Assembly: GCF_001905825.1 (NCBI RefSeq) | Contig: NZ_LIVV01000006.1 | Location: 558,001 to 622,000, forward strand | Direction: 5' to 3' | Length of the DNA stretch: 64,000 bases | Source: Streptomyces sp. CB02009 | Lineage (GTDB): Bacteria; Actinomycetota; Actinomycetes; Streptomycetales; Streptomycetaceae | Notes under the pieces: model-generated | What the model was told of the DNA's origin: nothing | What the model saw: the letters and a program-made list of their open reading frames with translations, nothing else | Databases searched by the model: none | Program-made: the position numbers and the translations under genes | In this document: one piece after another, positions 54,897-63,476 of the stretch | Position numbering within the stretch: position 1 is the stretch's first letter | How the letters are laid out: the number at the start of each line of letters is the position of its first letter

Positions 54897-54912
54897 ATTG
54901 GTCTGGACCATG
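54897..54912. promoter_or_regulatory. DasR-responsive element (dre) before the chitinase
   Basis: ATTGGTCTGGACCATG contains the palindrome TGGTC-TG-GACCA, matching the known dre consensus ACTGGTCTAGACCACT at 12 of 16 positions. It starts 5 nt after TTGACC (54887-54892), a likely -35, so DasR would block transcription until glucosamine-6-phosphate accumulates. Confidence 0.8.
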
Positions 54913-54957
54913 CTGTGGCGCGCTCCCACCTCGATTCCCCCATCCCCGGAGGCAGTT

Positions 54958-56760
54958 GTGGACCGCGCCAGACCTCTCACCCTGCTCCTCGCAGGCGTCC
55001 TCGCCGCCGGAGGACTCGCCGCACTCGGCCCCGCCGCCCAGGCGGCCGACGCCGAACTCGCCCGCAACGGCGGCTTCGAGGCCGGCCTCGACGGCTGGAC
55101 CTGCACCGCCGGCAGCGGCGCCGTCGTCTCCACCCCCACCCACGGCGGTACGAAGGCGCTCCAGGCGACCCCGGCGGGCAGCGACAACGCCCGCTGCTCC
55201 CAGACCGTCGCCGTGAAGCCCAACTCCTCGTACACGCTCAGCGGCTGGGTGCGCGGCAGCTACGTCTACCTCGGTGCCACCGGCACCGGCACCACCGACG
55301 TCTCCACCTGGACGGGTTCCGCCCCCGACTGGCAGCGGCTCGCGACCACGTTCACGACGGGCGCCTCGACGACCTCGGTCACGATCTACACCCACGGCTG
55401 GTACGGCACCCCCGCCTACCAGGCCGACGACCTCTCCCTCTTCGGCCCCGGCGGCGACCCCGTGCAGCTCCCGGCTGCCCCCTCCGGTCTCGCGGCGGGC
55501 TCCCCGACCTCCACCACCGTGCCGCTGACCTGGTCCGCGGTCTCCGGCGCCACCTCGTACAACGTCTACCGCGGGACCACCAAGGTCCAGACGGTCAGCG
55601 GCACCTCGGCCACCGTCACCGGACTCACCGCCTCCACCGCGTACACCTTCCAGGTCAGCGCGGTGAACAGCGCGGGCGAGTCCGCGAAGTCGGCCACCGT
55701 GAGCGCCACGACGACCAGCGGCGGCAACCCGGGCAACCCCGGCCTGCCCGCGCACGCCCTCGTCGGCTACCTCCACGCCAGCTTCGCCAACGGCTCCGGG
55801 TACACCCGGATGGCCGACGTCCCCGCCTCCTGGGACGTCATCAACCTCGCCTTCGGCGAGCCGACCTCGGTGACCTCGGGCGACATCCGCTTCAGCCTGT
55901 GCCCCGCGACCGAGTGCCCGAACGTCGAGTCGGTCGCCGACTTCAAGGCCGCCATCAAGGCCAAGCAGGCCGCCGGCAAGAAGGTCCTGATCTCGATCGG
56001 CGGCCAGAACGGCCAGGTGCAGCTCTCCACCACCGCCGCCCGCGACACGTTCGTCTCCTCCGTCTCGAAGATCATCGACGAGTACGGCCTCGACGGCCTC
56101 GACATCGACTTCGAGGGCCACTCGCTGTCCCTCCAGACCGGCGACACCGACTTCCGGAACCCGACCAGCCCGGTCATCGTCAACCTGATCCAGGCGGTCA
56201 AGACCCTCAAGGCCAAGTACGGCCAGAACTTCGTCCTGACCATGGCCCCGGAGACCTTCTTCGTCCAGCTCGGCTACCAGTACTACGGCTCCGGCCCCTG
56301 GGGCGGCCAGGACCCGCGCGCCGGCGCCTACCTGCCGGTCATCCACGCCCTGCGCGACGACCTCACCCTGCTGCACGTCCAGGACTACAACTCGGGCTCC
56401 ATCATGGGCCTCGACAACCAGTACCACTCGATGGGCGGCGCCGACTTCCACATCGCGATGACCGACATGCTGCTCACCGGCTTCCCGGTCGCCGGCAACA
56501 CCGACCGCGTCTTCCCGGCCCTCCGCCCCGAGCAGGTCGCGATCGGCCTCCCGGCCTCCACCCAGGCGGGCAACGGCCACACGGCCCCCGCCGAGGTGAA
56601 CAAGGCGCTGGACTGCCTGACGAAGAAGACCAACTGCGGCAGCTACCAGACCCACGGCACCTGGCCGGCCCTGCGCGGCCTGATGACCTGGTCGATCAAC
56701 TGGGACCGCTTCAACCAGTGGCAGTTCTCGAACAACTTCGACGCGTACAACTGGAGCTGA
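54958..56760 (+). CDS. Secreted GH18 chitinase with CBM and fibronectin III domains
   Basis: 600 residues from GTG 54958, GGAGG 5 nt upstream. Signal peptide with cleavage after AAQA near residue 29. Then a carbohydrate-binding module (ELARNGGFEAGLDGWTCTAG to about 165), an FnIII domain (PAAPSGLAAGSPTSTTVPLT to about 262) and GH18 catalytic barrel with DGLDIDFEG: Asp382, Asp384 and catalytic Glu386. MTWSINWDRFN closes the barrel. It hydrolyses chitin outside the cell. The dre site upstream fits. It overlaps the convergent PAP2 gene by 50 bp. Confidence 0.94.
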   Translation: MDRARPLTLLLAGVLAAGGLAALGPAAQAADAELARNGGFEAGLDGWTCTAGSGAVVSTPTHGGTKALQATPAGSDNARCSQTVAVKPNSSYTLSGWVRGSYVYLGATGTGTTDVSTWTGSAPDWQRLATTFTTGASTTSVTIYTHGWYGTPAYQADDLSLFGPGGDPVQLPAAPSGLAAGSPTSTTVPLTWSAVSGATSYNVYRGTTKVQTVSGTSATVTGLTASTAYTFQVSAVNSAGESAKSATVSATTTSGGNPGNPGLPAHALVGYLHASFANGSGYTRMADVPASWDVINLAFGEPTSVTSGDIRFSLCPATECPNVESVADFKAAIKAKQAAGKKVLISIGGQNGQVQLSTTAARDTFVSSVSKIIDEYGLDGLDIDFEGHSLSLQTGDTDFRNPTSPVIVNLIQAVKTLKAKYGQNFVLTMAPETFFVQLGYQYYGSGPWGGQDPRAGAYLPVIHALRDDLTLLHVQDYNSGSIMGLDNQYHSMGGADFHIAMTDMLLTGFPVAGNTDRVFPALRPEQVAIGLPASTQAGNGHTAPAEVNKALDCLTKKTNCGSYQTHGTWPALRGLMTWSINWDRFNQWQFSNNFDAYNWS

Positions 56761-57331
56761 CCGCGAGGATCAGCAGCGACAGGCAGAGGCTGGCCAGCAC
56801 GTCCAGCGGCCAGTGGTAGCCCCGCAGCACCAGACCGGTCCCCGTCACCGCCGTCAGCACGGCGGCGACGGGGACCAGCCGGTTCGAGACCAGGAAGGCC
56901 GCACCGAAGTAGGCGACCATCGCCGTGGCGGTGTGGCCCGAGGGGTAGTAGCCGTGCGCCCAGGGTTCCAGCGGACCGGGGCGGGCCGTCCACTCCTTGA
57001 GGGGGATCACGAGCAGGGGTACGGCGGCCATGGCGAGGCCCGCGTACAGGGCGGCGATCCGTCGGCCGCGCCACACCGCGTACGCCATCGCGCAGGCGAG
57101 GACGGGGAGGGCGACGGTCATGTTGCCGAGGTCGGCGCCGAGTTCGGAGAGGGGCCGGGGGACCGAGTCCACCACGGCCCGGGACACCCGCTCGTCGAGC
57201 CTGGCCAAGGGGCCGTGGACGAGCACCTGCCAGGTCACGACGACGAGGGCGACGAGCGCCGAGAAGAGAGCCGGCCGCCCTGGAACAGGGGGGGTGGTTC
57301 CAGAGCGGCCGAGAGGATCGGATCGCCGCAC
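56711..57331 (-). CDS. PAP2-superfamily membrane phosphatase
   Basis: About 206 residues from GTG 57331 (the start is unsure; ATG 57460 in frame would give 249). Acid phosphatase motifs: KEWTARPGP, YYPSGHTATAM and RGYHWPLDVLAS. Five to six TM helices. These enzymes dephosphorylate lipid phosphates such as phosphatidate or undecaprenyl pyrophosphate. The last 50 nt are antisense to the end of the chitinase gene. Confidence 0.82.
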   Translation of the reverse strand: MRRSDPLGRSGTTPPVPGRPALFSALVALVVVTWQVLVHGPLARLDERVSRAVVDSVPRPLSELGADLGNMTVALPVLACAMAYAVWRGRRIAALYAGLAMAAVPLLVIPLKEWTARPGPLEPWAHGYYPSGHTATAMVAYFGAAFLVSNRLVPVAAVLTAVTGTGLVLRGYHWPLDVLASLCLSLLILAVSSSCTRRSCSRTATG

Positions 57332-57630
57332 GCCCCGGGGGGTGTGGGGCGGGCGGCCGTCCGATCCATGAGGAGTTCCGGAGCACGAGGCTCCAGGGGT
57401 GTGCGCGACGGCACGGTGTGGGCGGTGCTGGGGAGGCTCCGCCCGGGGTGTTTCTCTCATCTGCAGAAACCGTACGTCAGAGAAGGGGGGACCGACAGCA
57501 GGAAACGCGTCCCGCCATCGGCCCCCCACACAGTCTTCACACGGAGTGTCAGATCCGGGCCGGATCCCAGGTCGGATCCGAACTCGGGTCCGATGCCGCA
57601 CCCGGCACGGGCCCGCTCCCGGACCTGCCG
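57332..57630. other. Intergenic region between PAP2 phosphatase and gabT (both minus strand)
   Basis: 299 nt. GATCCGGGCCGGATC (57552-57566) and nearby GGATCCGAACTCGGGTCCG are imperfect dyads that may end gabT transcripts. An alternative longer N-terminus of the PAP2 protein would use the first 129 nt. No other gene is apparent. Confidence 0.4.
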
Positions 57631-58965
57631 TCAGATCTGGGCGAACGCGTTCTCGATGACGTCGAGGCCCTCGTTCAGCAGGTCCTCGCCGATGACCAGC
57701 GGCGGCAGGAAGCGCAGCACGTTGCCGTAGGTGCCGCAGGTCAGGACCAGAACGCCCTCGGCGTGGCAGGCCTTCGCCAGCGCGGCGGCGGCCTCCGCGT
57801 AGGGCTCCTTGGTGTCGCGGTCCTTGACCAGCTCGATGGCGATCATGGCGCCGCGGCCGCGGATGTCGCCGATGGCCGGGAACTTCTCCTGCATGGCGGT
57901 GAGGCGGGCCTTCATGACCTCCTCGATGCGCTGCGCCTTGGCGTTGAGGTCGAGCTCCTTCATCGTCTCGATGGAGCCCAGCGCGCCGGCGCAGGCCACC
58001 GGGTTGCCGCCGTAGGTGCCGCCGAGACCGCCGCCGTGGACGGAGTCCATGATCTCGGCGCGGCCGGTGACGGCGGCGAGCGGCAGACCGCCCGCGATGC
58101 CCTTGGCGGTGGTGATGAGGTCCGGGACGATGCCCTCGTCCTCGCACGCGAACCACTGGCCGGTACGGCAGAAGCCGGACTGGATCTCGTCGGCGACGAA
58201 GACGATGCCGTTGTCGTTGGCGAACTTCACGAGCGCCGGGAGGAAGCCCTTGGCCGGCTCGATGAAGCCGCCCTCGCCGAGGACCGGCTCGATGATGATC
58301 GCGGCGACGTTGTCGGCGCCGATCTGCTTCGTGATGTTGTCGATCGCCTGGGCGGCGGCCTCGGGGCCGCAGTTCTCCGGGCCGGTGGGCCAGCGGTAGC
58401 CGTAGGCCACCGGCACGCGGTAGACCTCGGGGGCGAACGGACCGAAGCCCTGCTTGTACGGCATGTTCTTCGAGGTCAGCGCCATCGTGAGGTTCGTACG
58501 GCCGTGGTAGCCGTGGTCGAAGACGACGACGGCCTGGCGCTTGGTGTACGAACGGGCGATCTTGACCGCGTTCTCGACGGCCTCGGCGCCGGAGTTGAAC
58601 AGCGCGGACTTCTTGGCGTGGTCGCCCGGGGTCAGCTCGGCGAGCGCCTCGCAGACCTCCACGTAGCCCTCGTACGGGGTCACCATGAAACAGGTGTGGG
58701 TGAAGTCCTGGAGCTGCGCGGAGGCGCGGCGCACGACGGCCTCGGCGGAGGCGCCGACGGAGGTCACGGCGATGCCGGAACCGAAGTCGATCAGGCGGTT
58801 GCCGTCGACGTCCTCGATGATGCCGCCACCGGCCCGCTTGGTGAAGACGGGGAGCGTGGAGCCCACGCCACCGGCGACCGTGTCGAGACGGCGGGCCTGA
58901 AGCTCCTGCGACTTCGGACCGGGGATGGCGGTGACGATGCGCCGCTCCTGCGGGACAGCGTTCAT
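57631..58965 (-). CDS. gabT: 4-aminobutyrate aminotransferase
   Basis: 444 residues from ATG 58965 (MNAVPQERRIVTAIPGPKSQ), AGGAG 6-7 nt upstream. Class III aminotransferase with PLP Lys in ITTAKGIAGGLPLAAVTGRA. Other family stretches: FNSGAEAVENAVKIARSYTK, FVADEIQSGFCRTGQWFACE and GLGGTYGGNPVACAGALGSI. It moves the amino group of GABA to 2-oxoglutarate, giving succinate semialdehyde. GabD is not in the window. It probably uses the dyad at 59075 for control by the nearby PucR protein. Confidence 0.94.
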   Translation of the reverse strand: MNAVPQERRIVTAIPGPKSQELQARRLDTVAGGVGSTLPVFTKRAGGGIIEDVDGNRLIDFGSGIAVTSVGASAEAVVRRASAQLQDFTHTCFMVTPYEGYVEVCEALAELTPGDHAKKSALFNSGAEAVENAVKIARSYTKRQAVVVFDHGYHGRTNLTMALTSKNMPYKQGFGPFAPEVYRVPVAYGYRWPTGPENCGPEAAAQAIDNITKQIGADNVAAIIIEPVLGEGGFIEPAKGFLPALVKFANDNGIVFVADEIQSGFCRTGQWFACEDEGIVPDLITTAKGIAGGLPLAAVTGRAEIMDSVHGGGLGGTYGGNPVACAGALGSIETMKELDLNAKAQRIEEVMKARLTAMQEKFPAIGDIRGRGAMIAIELVKDRDTKEPYAEAAAALAKACHAEGVLVLTCGTYGNVLRFLPPLVIGEDLLNEGLDVIENAFAQI

Positions 58966-59074
58966 GCGGGGCTCCTGGGGGTGTTCTGGACGCACTTGCG
59001 GGTTTCCTCCGCAGGCTAGGCGCGAGGCGGGGGCGGAGGCATGCGCCGATCGGGAGTGGTGGGGGGTGTGTCGT

Positions 59075-59089
59075 TGTCCGGGATGGACA
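59075..59089. promoter_or_regulatory. Candidate operator in the gabT upstream region
   Basis: TGTCC-GGGAT-GGACA, a perfect 5-bp inverted repeat with a 5-nt spacer, lies 110 nt upstream of gabT in the 288-nt divergent gap shared with the ATPase gene. The rest of the gap is GC-rich with no gene. Confidence 0.4.
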
Positions 59090-59253
59090 GGGCGGGGGTG
59101 GGAGGAGGCGGTGGCGCTCGTCGTGGTCTGGGCTCGACTGCTCGGGCATGCGTGGGCTGTACGGGTGGTCGAATCCCCTCCCGTGCGCCTCCCGCGCACT
59201 AGATTGACGGTGGTACAGAGGCGGCGACCTGGCTGTTCAGGGGGCAGGGGTTC

Positions 59254-61689
59254 ATGGAGACCGACGGCACGTACGAGTCAGGCGACACCAAGGGGGGCGC
59301 GGTGCCGCGACCGGCGGGGCCTCCCCGGGGGGCGGCCGCCCCCGAGGTGCCACCAGCTCGAAGGGTCGGGCCGGGGCTGCCCAGCGTCCCGCCGTTGCCG
59401 CCCAGGGCTCCCGCCCCGGCCACCGTGCGCGCTTCCTCGCCCGTCGCCGAGTGGCTCGATGCTCCGCGTCCGGAGGCCCCTCTCGGCATCTGGCGGTTCC
59501 GGTACCTTCCGCCGCCTGCCGAGGTCACGCGCATCAGGCCCATCACCTTGCTCGGGATGATGGTCCCCCTGCTGGTCGGACTGTTCATCTGGTTGGCGTA
59601 TCGCAATGACAACCTGCCGTACGCGGCCACCGTGATGCGTACCTTCACGCCGAACGACTGGTGGACCGGCTTCGGAGCGACGGCGAGGGACTGGCAGGGC
59701 GTCGCGGTCCACACGATCTTCGACGGTCTCGTCTTCTTCGGCCTCGTATGGGTGGTCGGTGCCCTGGGCTCCTGGGGCAGGATCATCGGCTACTACCTCG
59801 AGCGACGCCGTCCTCCGGTCCGCGCCGCGCTCACGGGACTGGCGGCGCTCGTCGGACTGGCGGCCGTCCTGCCCGAGGCCCTTCACCTGGGTTGGTCGGC
59901 CGTACCGGTCGTGAACCCGATCCTCTACCTCATCGCCCTGGTGACCGGTGGGTGGCAGATCGCCGGGTCGCCGATCGTCATCTACGCGGTGTACGTCCTG
60001 GCCGCGGCGCTGGTCATCTGGCCGTGCGCGAAGATCGGCGGCTGGGAGGGCCTCTACCGGCAATGGCGCTCCGGGAGCGCCCCGAGCAGCCCGGACCCCG
60101 CCGCTCCGAGCAGCCAGGGAATCCCCCGCTCGCAATGGCCCGAGCTGCGGGCCGCGGGCGCGCACCGGGCGGCGGACGTACTCACCGGCGAAGTCGCCGC
60201 CGGGCGCATGAATGACGCCGACTGCGCCCGGCTGCACCGCGTCTGGCAGGCGGGCGAGCGGGACGCCGGACGCCGTGCCGCCTTCGTCGACGCCCTCGTC
60301 CGCCAGGGTGCCGCCGCCGACACGCACCCGTCCGGCGACCGAGATCTGCCCGCCCGTTCGGCCTCCCACGACCTCCTCGAGGGCCAGGTCAGAGTCGGCC
60401 GGTGGGTGGCTGCCGAGCGTGGTTCACGCAGCTACCACGACGCGGGTCTGGCGCTCGACCCCGAGCTCCTCGGCACCTCCCTTCTGGCCGTGGGCCCCTC
60501 CGGATCGGGCAAGACGCGGTCCCTCGTCGCCCCCGTGGTCGAGTCACTGTGCCTCCAGGCGCTCACCGGCGCCTGCGCCGTCGTCGCCGTCGGCTCGGCC
60601 GGATCGCAGCTCGGTCCCGACGCGGCGTACGACGTCGTGATCCGACTCGGCGACCCCGCCTCCCGGTACGACCTCGACCTGTACGCCGGAGCCACGGACC
60701 CGGACGAGGCCGCCGCGTGCCTCGCCGAAGGACTGGTCGGCGACATGGAGGGCATGGAGACGCGACGAGCCGCCACGGTCCTGGCGCAGCTCCTCGGCCC
60801 CTACCGGGTCGCGTACGGACGGTTTCCCACCGTGCCGGTCCTGCGGGAACTGCTCGAAGCCCGCCCCGAGAGCCTGCGGGACCTGCTCGACCTCCTGCCG
60901 GCCGACGGCGCGCAGGCGATGCGTCGCGAGCTGGAGTCCCGGCTTCGGCAGGTCGGGACCACGAACGACCTGGGCCCCGTCCTCGCCGACCGACTCGCCG
61001 CTCTCGACCGGCCGCTCTTCGCCGAGTTCTTCGGCGGGGCGGAGGGGTCGAGGTCCTTCTCCCTGCGGTCCGCCGCGCAGCACCCGATGCGGGTGCGGAT
61101 CAGCCTGCCCGAGGGCGGCCACGAGGAGGCCGCGCGTCTGCTCAATCGGTTGTTGCTCGCCCAGTTCCAGCACATCACGCGCGGCGGTGCGGGGCGGGGG
61201 ATCTCCGCGTTCCTGGTGCTCGACGACGCGGCGGGTGCCGTGACCCCGGGCGCCCTGCGGGCTCTTCAGCGGCTGCGGACGCAGAACTCGGGTGTCGTGC
61301 TGGCCCTCCGCACCCTCGCGGAGGTGCCTGAGGCCCTGCACGGACCGCTCCTCGCGACCGTCGGCTGCCGGATGGCCTTCTCGGGCCTTCCCACCTGGGA
61401 CGGTCGGGCCTTCGCCGAAGCGTGGGGCACCGAACGGGTGGAGATGACCGAGGTGGCCCATCACACCGTCTTCGCCGATCAGCCGATGACCAGGGCCATC
61501 CACGCCCTGCGCAAGCTGGTGACGGGCAAGGCGGTGACCACAGAGGCGGTCACCGTGCGCGAGGTGGAGCGGCAGCGCTGGTCCGCCTCGGACCTCGCTC
61601 ACGCCGTCCCCCCGGGCCACGCCGTCCTCTCGCTGAGCCACGTGCGGGGTGAGCAGGTACCGCCCATGCTCGTCGACCTCCGCGGCTGA
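59254..61689 (+). CDS. Membrane-anchored VirD4/TraD-like P-loop ATPase, unknown function
   Basis: 811 residues. A Pro/Ala-rich start is followed by about five TM helices within residues 95-265 (ITLLGMMVPLLVGLFIWLAY, IFDGLVFFGLVWVVGALGSW, ILYLIALVTGGW, IVIYAVYVLAAALVIWPCA). A HerA/FtsK-superfamily ATPase follows: Walker A GPSGSGKTR (414-421) and Walker B FLVLDDAAG with Asp657-Asp658. The rest resembles type IV coupling proteins. No relaxase, T4SS or integrase is nearby, so it is a chromosomal member. It lies between gabT and pucR, with a terminator at its end. Not functionally known to me. Confidence 0.85.
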   Translation: METDGTYESGDTKGGAVPRPAGPPRGAAAPEVPPARRVGPGLPSVPPLPPRAPAPATVRASSPVAEWLDAPRPEAPLGIWRFRYLPPPAEVTRIRPITLLGMMVPLLVGLFIWLAYRNDNLPYAATVMRTFTPNDWWTGFGATARDWQGVAVHTIFDGLVFFGLVWVVGALGSWGRIIGYYLERRRPPVRAALTGLAALVGLAAVLPEALHLGWSAVPVVNPILYLIALVTGGWQIAGSPIVIYAVYVLAAALVIWPCAKIGGWEGLYRQWRSGSAPSSPDPAAPSSQGIPRSQWPELRAAGAHRAADVLTGEVAAGRMNDADCARLHRVWQAGERDAGRRAAFVDALVRQGAAADTHPSGDRDLPARSASHDLLEGQVRVGRWVAAERGSRSYHDAGLALDPELLGTSLLAVGPSGSGKTRSLVAPVVESLCLQALTGACAVVAVGSAGSQLGPDAAYDVVIRLGDPASRYDLDLYAGATDPDEAAACLAEGLVGDMEGMETRRAATVLAQLLGPYRVAYGRFPTVPVLRELLEARPESLRDLLDLLPADGAQAMRRELESRLRQVGTTNDLGPVLADRLAALDRPLFAEFFGGAEGSRSFSLRSAAQHPMRVRISLPEGGHEEAARLLNRLLLAQFQHITRGGAGRGISAFLVLDDAAGAVTPGALRALQRLRTQNSGVVLALRTLAEVPEALHGPLLATVGCRMAFSGLPTWDGRAFAEAWGTERVEMTEVAHHTVFADQPMTRAIHALRKLVTGKAVTTEAVTVREVERQRWSASDLAHAVPPGHAVLSLSHVRGEQVPPMLVDLRG

Positions 61690-61727
61690 GCGGCCACCCC
61701 GCCGCCCTGGCACAATCGGGGGCGCCG

Positions 61728-61757
61728 CTCGGCTGAGCGGCGCCCCCTCGCCCAAAG
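61728..61757 (+). terminator. Terminator after the VirD4-like gene
   Basis: GGGGGCGCCGCTC (61728-61740) pairs perfectly with GAGCGGCGCCCCC (61745-61757), loop GGCT, 38 nt after the stop. It is only 16 nt before the pucR start, so pucR either depends on read-through or has its promoter in the hairpin region (CACAAT at 61721). Confidence 0.8.
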
Positions 61758-61772
61758 GTCCGACGGTCCCCA

Positions 61773-63329
61773 ATGCCGCCCACCCTCGCCTCCCTCGTCC
61801 AGCACTCCTCCCTGAAGCTCGTCGTCCGGGCGGGGGAGGACCGTCTGGACACCCCCGTCCGCTGGGCGCACGTCAGCGAGCTCGCCGACCCCGTCCCGTA
61901 CATGGAGGGCGGCGAGCTCCTCCTCACCACCGCGCTCACCCTCGACGCGGAGGACCTGGAGGCGATGCGCCGCTACGTGCGGCGGCTGCTCGGCGCGGGG
62001 GTCGTCGGGCTCGGCTTCGCCGTCGGCGTCAACTACGACGAGATCCCGTCCGCCCTGCTCGACGCGGCCAGGGACGAGCACCTGCCCCTCCTCGAAGTGC
62101 CGCGCAGGACCCCCTTCCTCGCCATCAGCAAGGCCGTGTCCGCGGCCATCTCCGCCGACCAGTACCGCGCCGTCACCGCAGGCTTCGAGGCCCAGCGCGA
62201 GCTGACCCGTGCCGCGCTCGCCGAGGGCCCCGAGGCCGTCGTCGCCCGGCTCGCGGCCCATGTCGACGGCTGGGCCGCGCTCTACGACACCTCCGGCACC
62301 GTCGTCGCCGTCTCGCCCGACTGGGCGGCCCGCCGGGCCGCCCGCCTCACCTCCGACGTCGAGCGGCTGCGCGACCGGCCCGCGCCCGCCAGTGCCGTCG
62401 TCGGCGGCACGGACGACCGTGTCGAGCTCCAGTCGCTCGGCACCGGACGCCGCGTCCGCGGCGCCCTCGCCGTCGGCACCGGCGCGCCCCTGGGGACGGC
62501 CGAGCGGTACGCGGTGCACTCGGCGATCGCCCTGCTCACCCTCACGACGGAACGCTCCCGTTCGCTGCAGGCCGCCGAGCAGCGGCTCGGCGCCGCGGTC
62601 CTGAAGATGATGCTCGCGGGCCAGCCGGACCACGCGCGCGCGGTGGCCGGCGACGTGTACGGCGGGCTGCTCGACGCCCCCTTCCGGCTCCTCGTCGCCG
62701 AATCCGCCGGGGGCGACCCCGCCGGCGAACCGGCGCTCCAGGTCCTCGCCGAGGCCCTGGAGTCGGCGGCCGCACGCGCGGGCGAGGCGGTGCTCACCGT
62801 CCCCGAGAGCGAGCAGCGGCTCGTCGTCCTCGCCGGCGACGCGGGCGCGGTCGTCGCCGCCTGCGAGGGGTACGCCGAACGGGACGCCGAGGACGCCGGC
62901 CTCACCATCGGACTCTCGGCCCCCGCCGGCCCCATCACCGCCGCCACCGCGTACAAGCAGGCGGAACAGGCCCTCTCGGTGGCGAGGCGGCGCGGCAAGG
63001 CGCTCGTCGAGCACGAGGACCTCGCGGCGGGCTCGGTCCTGCCGCTCCTCGCCGACGACGCGGTCCGCGCCTTCGCCGACGGGATGCTCCGCGCCCTGCG
63101 GGACCACGACGCGACGGGCCGCGGCGATCTCGTCGCCTCCCTGCGCGCCTGGCTCTCCCGGCACGGCCAGTGGGACGCGGCCGCGGCCGACCTGGGGGTC
63201 CACCGGCACACCCTGCGCTACCGGATGCGGCGGGTGGAGGAGATCCTCGGCCGCTCGCTCGACGACCCGGACGTACGGATGGAGCTGTGGCTGGCGCTCA
63301 AGGCGACGGGGGAGGGCGCGGCGGAGTAG
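61773..63329 (+). CDS. PucR-family transcriptional regulator
   Basis: 518 residues. N-terminal PucR domain (LASLVQHSSLKLVVRAGEDR to about 125), a middle GGDEF-like/CdaR region (around LGAAVLKMMLAGQPDH to AAGSVLPLLADD) and a C-terminal PucR/CdaR HTH (WDAAAADLGVHRHTLRYRMR, then VEEILGRSL). In B. subtilis, PucR and GabR-type regulators of this class control purine or GABA use. Proximity to gabT suggests control of GABA/polyamine catabolism; that is inference. Confidence 0.9.
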   Translation: MPPTLASLVQHSSLKLVVRAGEDRLDTPVRWAHVSELADPVPYMEGGELLLTTALTLDAEDLEAMRRYVRRLLGAGVVGLGFAVGVNYDEIPSALLDAARDEHLPLLEVPRRTPFLAISKAVSAAISADQYRAVTAGFEAQRELTRAALAEGPEAVVARLAAHVDGWAALYDTSGTVVAVSPDWAARRAARLTSDVERLRDRPAPASAVVGGTDDRVELQSLGTGRRVRGALAVGTGAPLGTAERYAVHSAIALLTLTTERSRSLQAAEQRLGAAVLKMMLAGQPDHARAVAGDVYGGLLDAPFRLLVAESAGGDPAGEPALQVLAEALESAAARAGEAVLTVPESEQRLVVLAGDAGAVVAACEGYAERDAEDAGLTIGLSAPAGPITAATAYKQAEQALSVARRRGKALVEHEDLAAGSVLPLLADDAVRAFADGMLRALRDHDATGRGDLVASLRAWLSRHGQWDAAAADLGVHRHTLRYRMRRVEEILGRSLDDPDVRMELWLALKATGEGAAE

Positions 63330-63357
63330 CGGCAGCGGAGGGCGGGGCCGGCCGTCC

Positions 63358-63476
63358 GGGCCCTCTGGTCGTCCGGGCCCGCTGGTCGTCCGGGCCTGCC
63401 GGTCGCCCGGGCCCTCTGGTCGTCCGAGTTCGCCAACCGCCTGGGCCCGCTGGTCGTCCTGGTCGGCTAGCCGTCC
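63358..63476. repeat. 17-bp tandem repeat array, seven units
   Basis: Unit GGGCCCKCTGGTCGTCC (K = G or T) occurs at 63358, 63375, 63392 (variant), 63409, 63426 (degenerate), 63443 and 63460 (degenerate). It lies between pucR (+) and the small membrane gene (-), touching the latter's stop codon. Two units at 63358 and 63409 are identical, as are those at 63375 and 63443. Confidence 0.8.

Noticed and set aside
59254-61689. Integrated conjugative element around the VirD4-like gene
   Set aside because: No integrase, relaxase, replication gene, tRNA attachment site or composition change is visible; neighbours are core metabolic genes.
63358-63476. CRISPR array
   Set aside because: Units are 17 bp in direct tandem with no unique spacers, and no cas genes are present.
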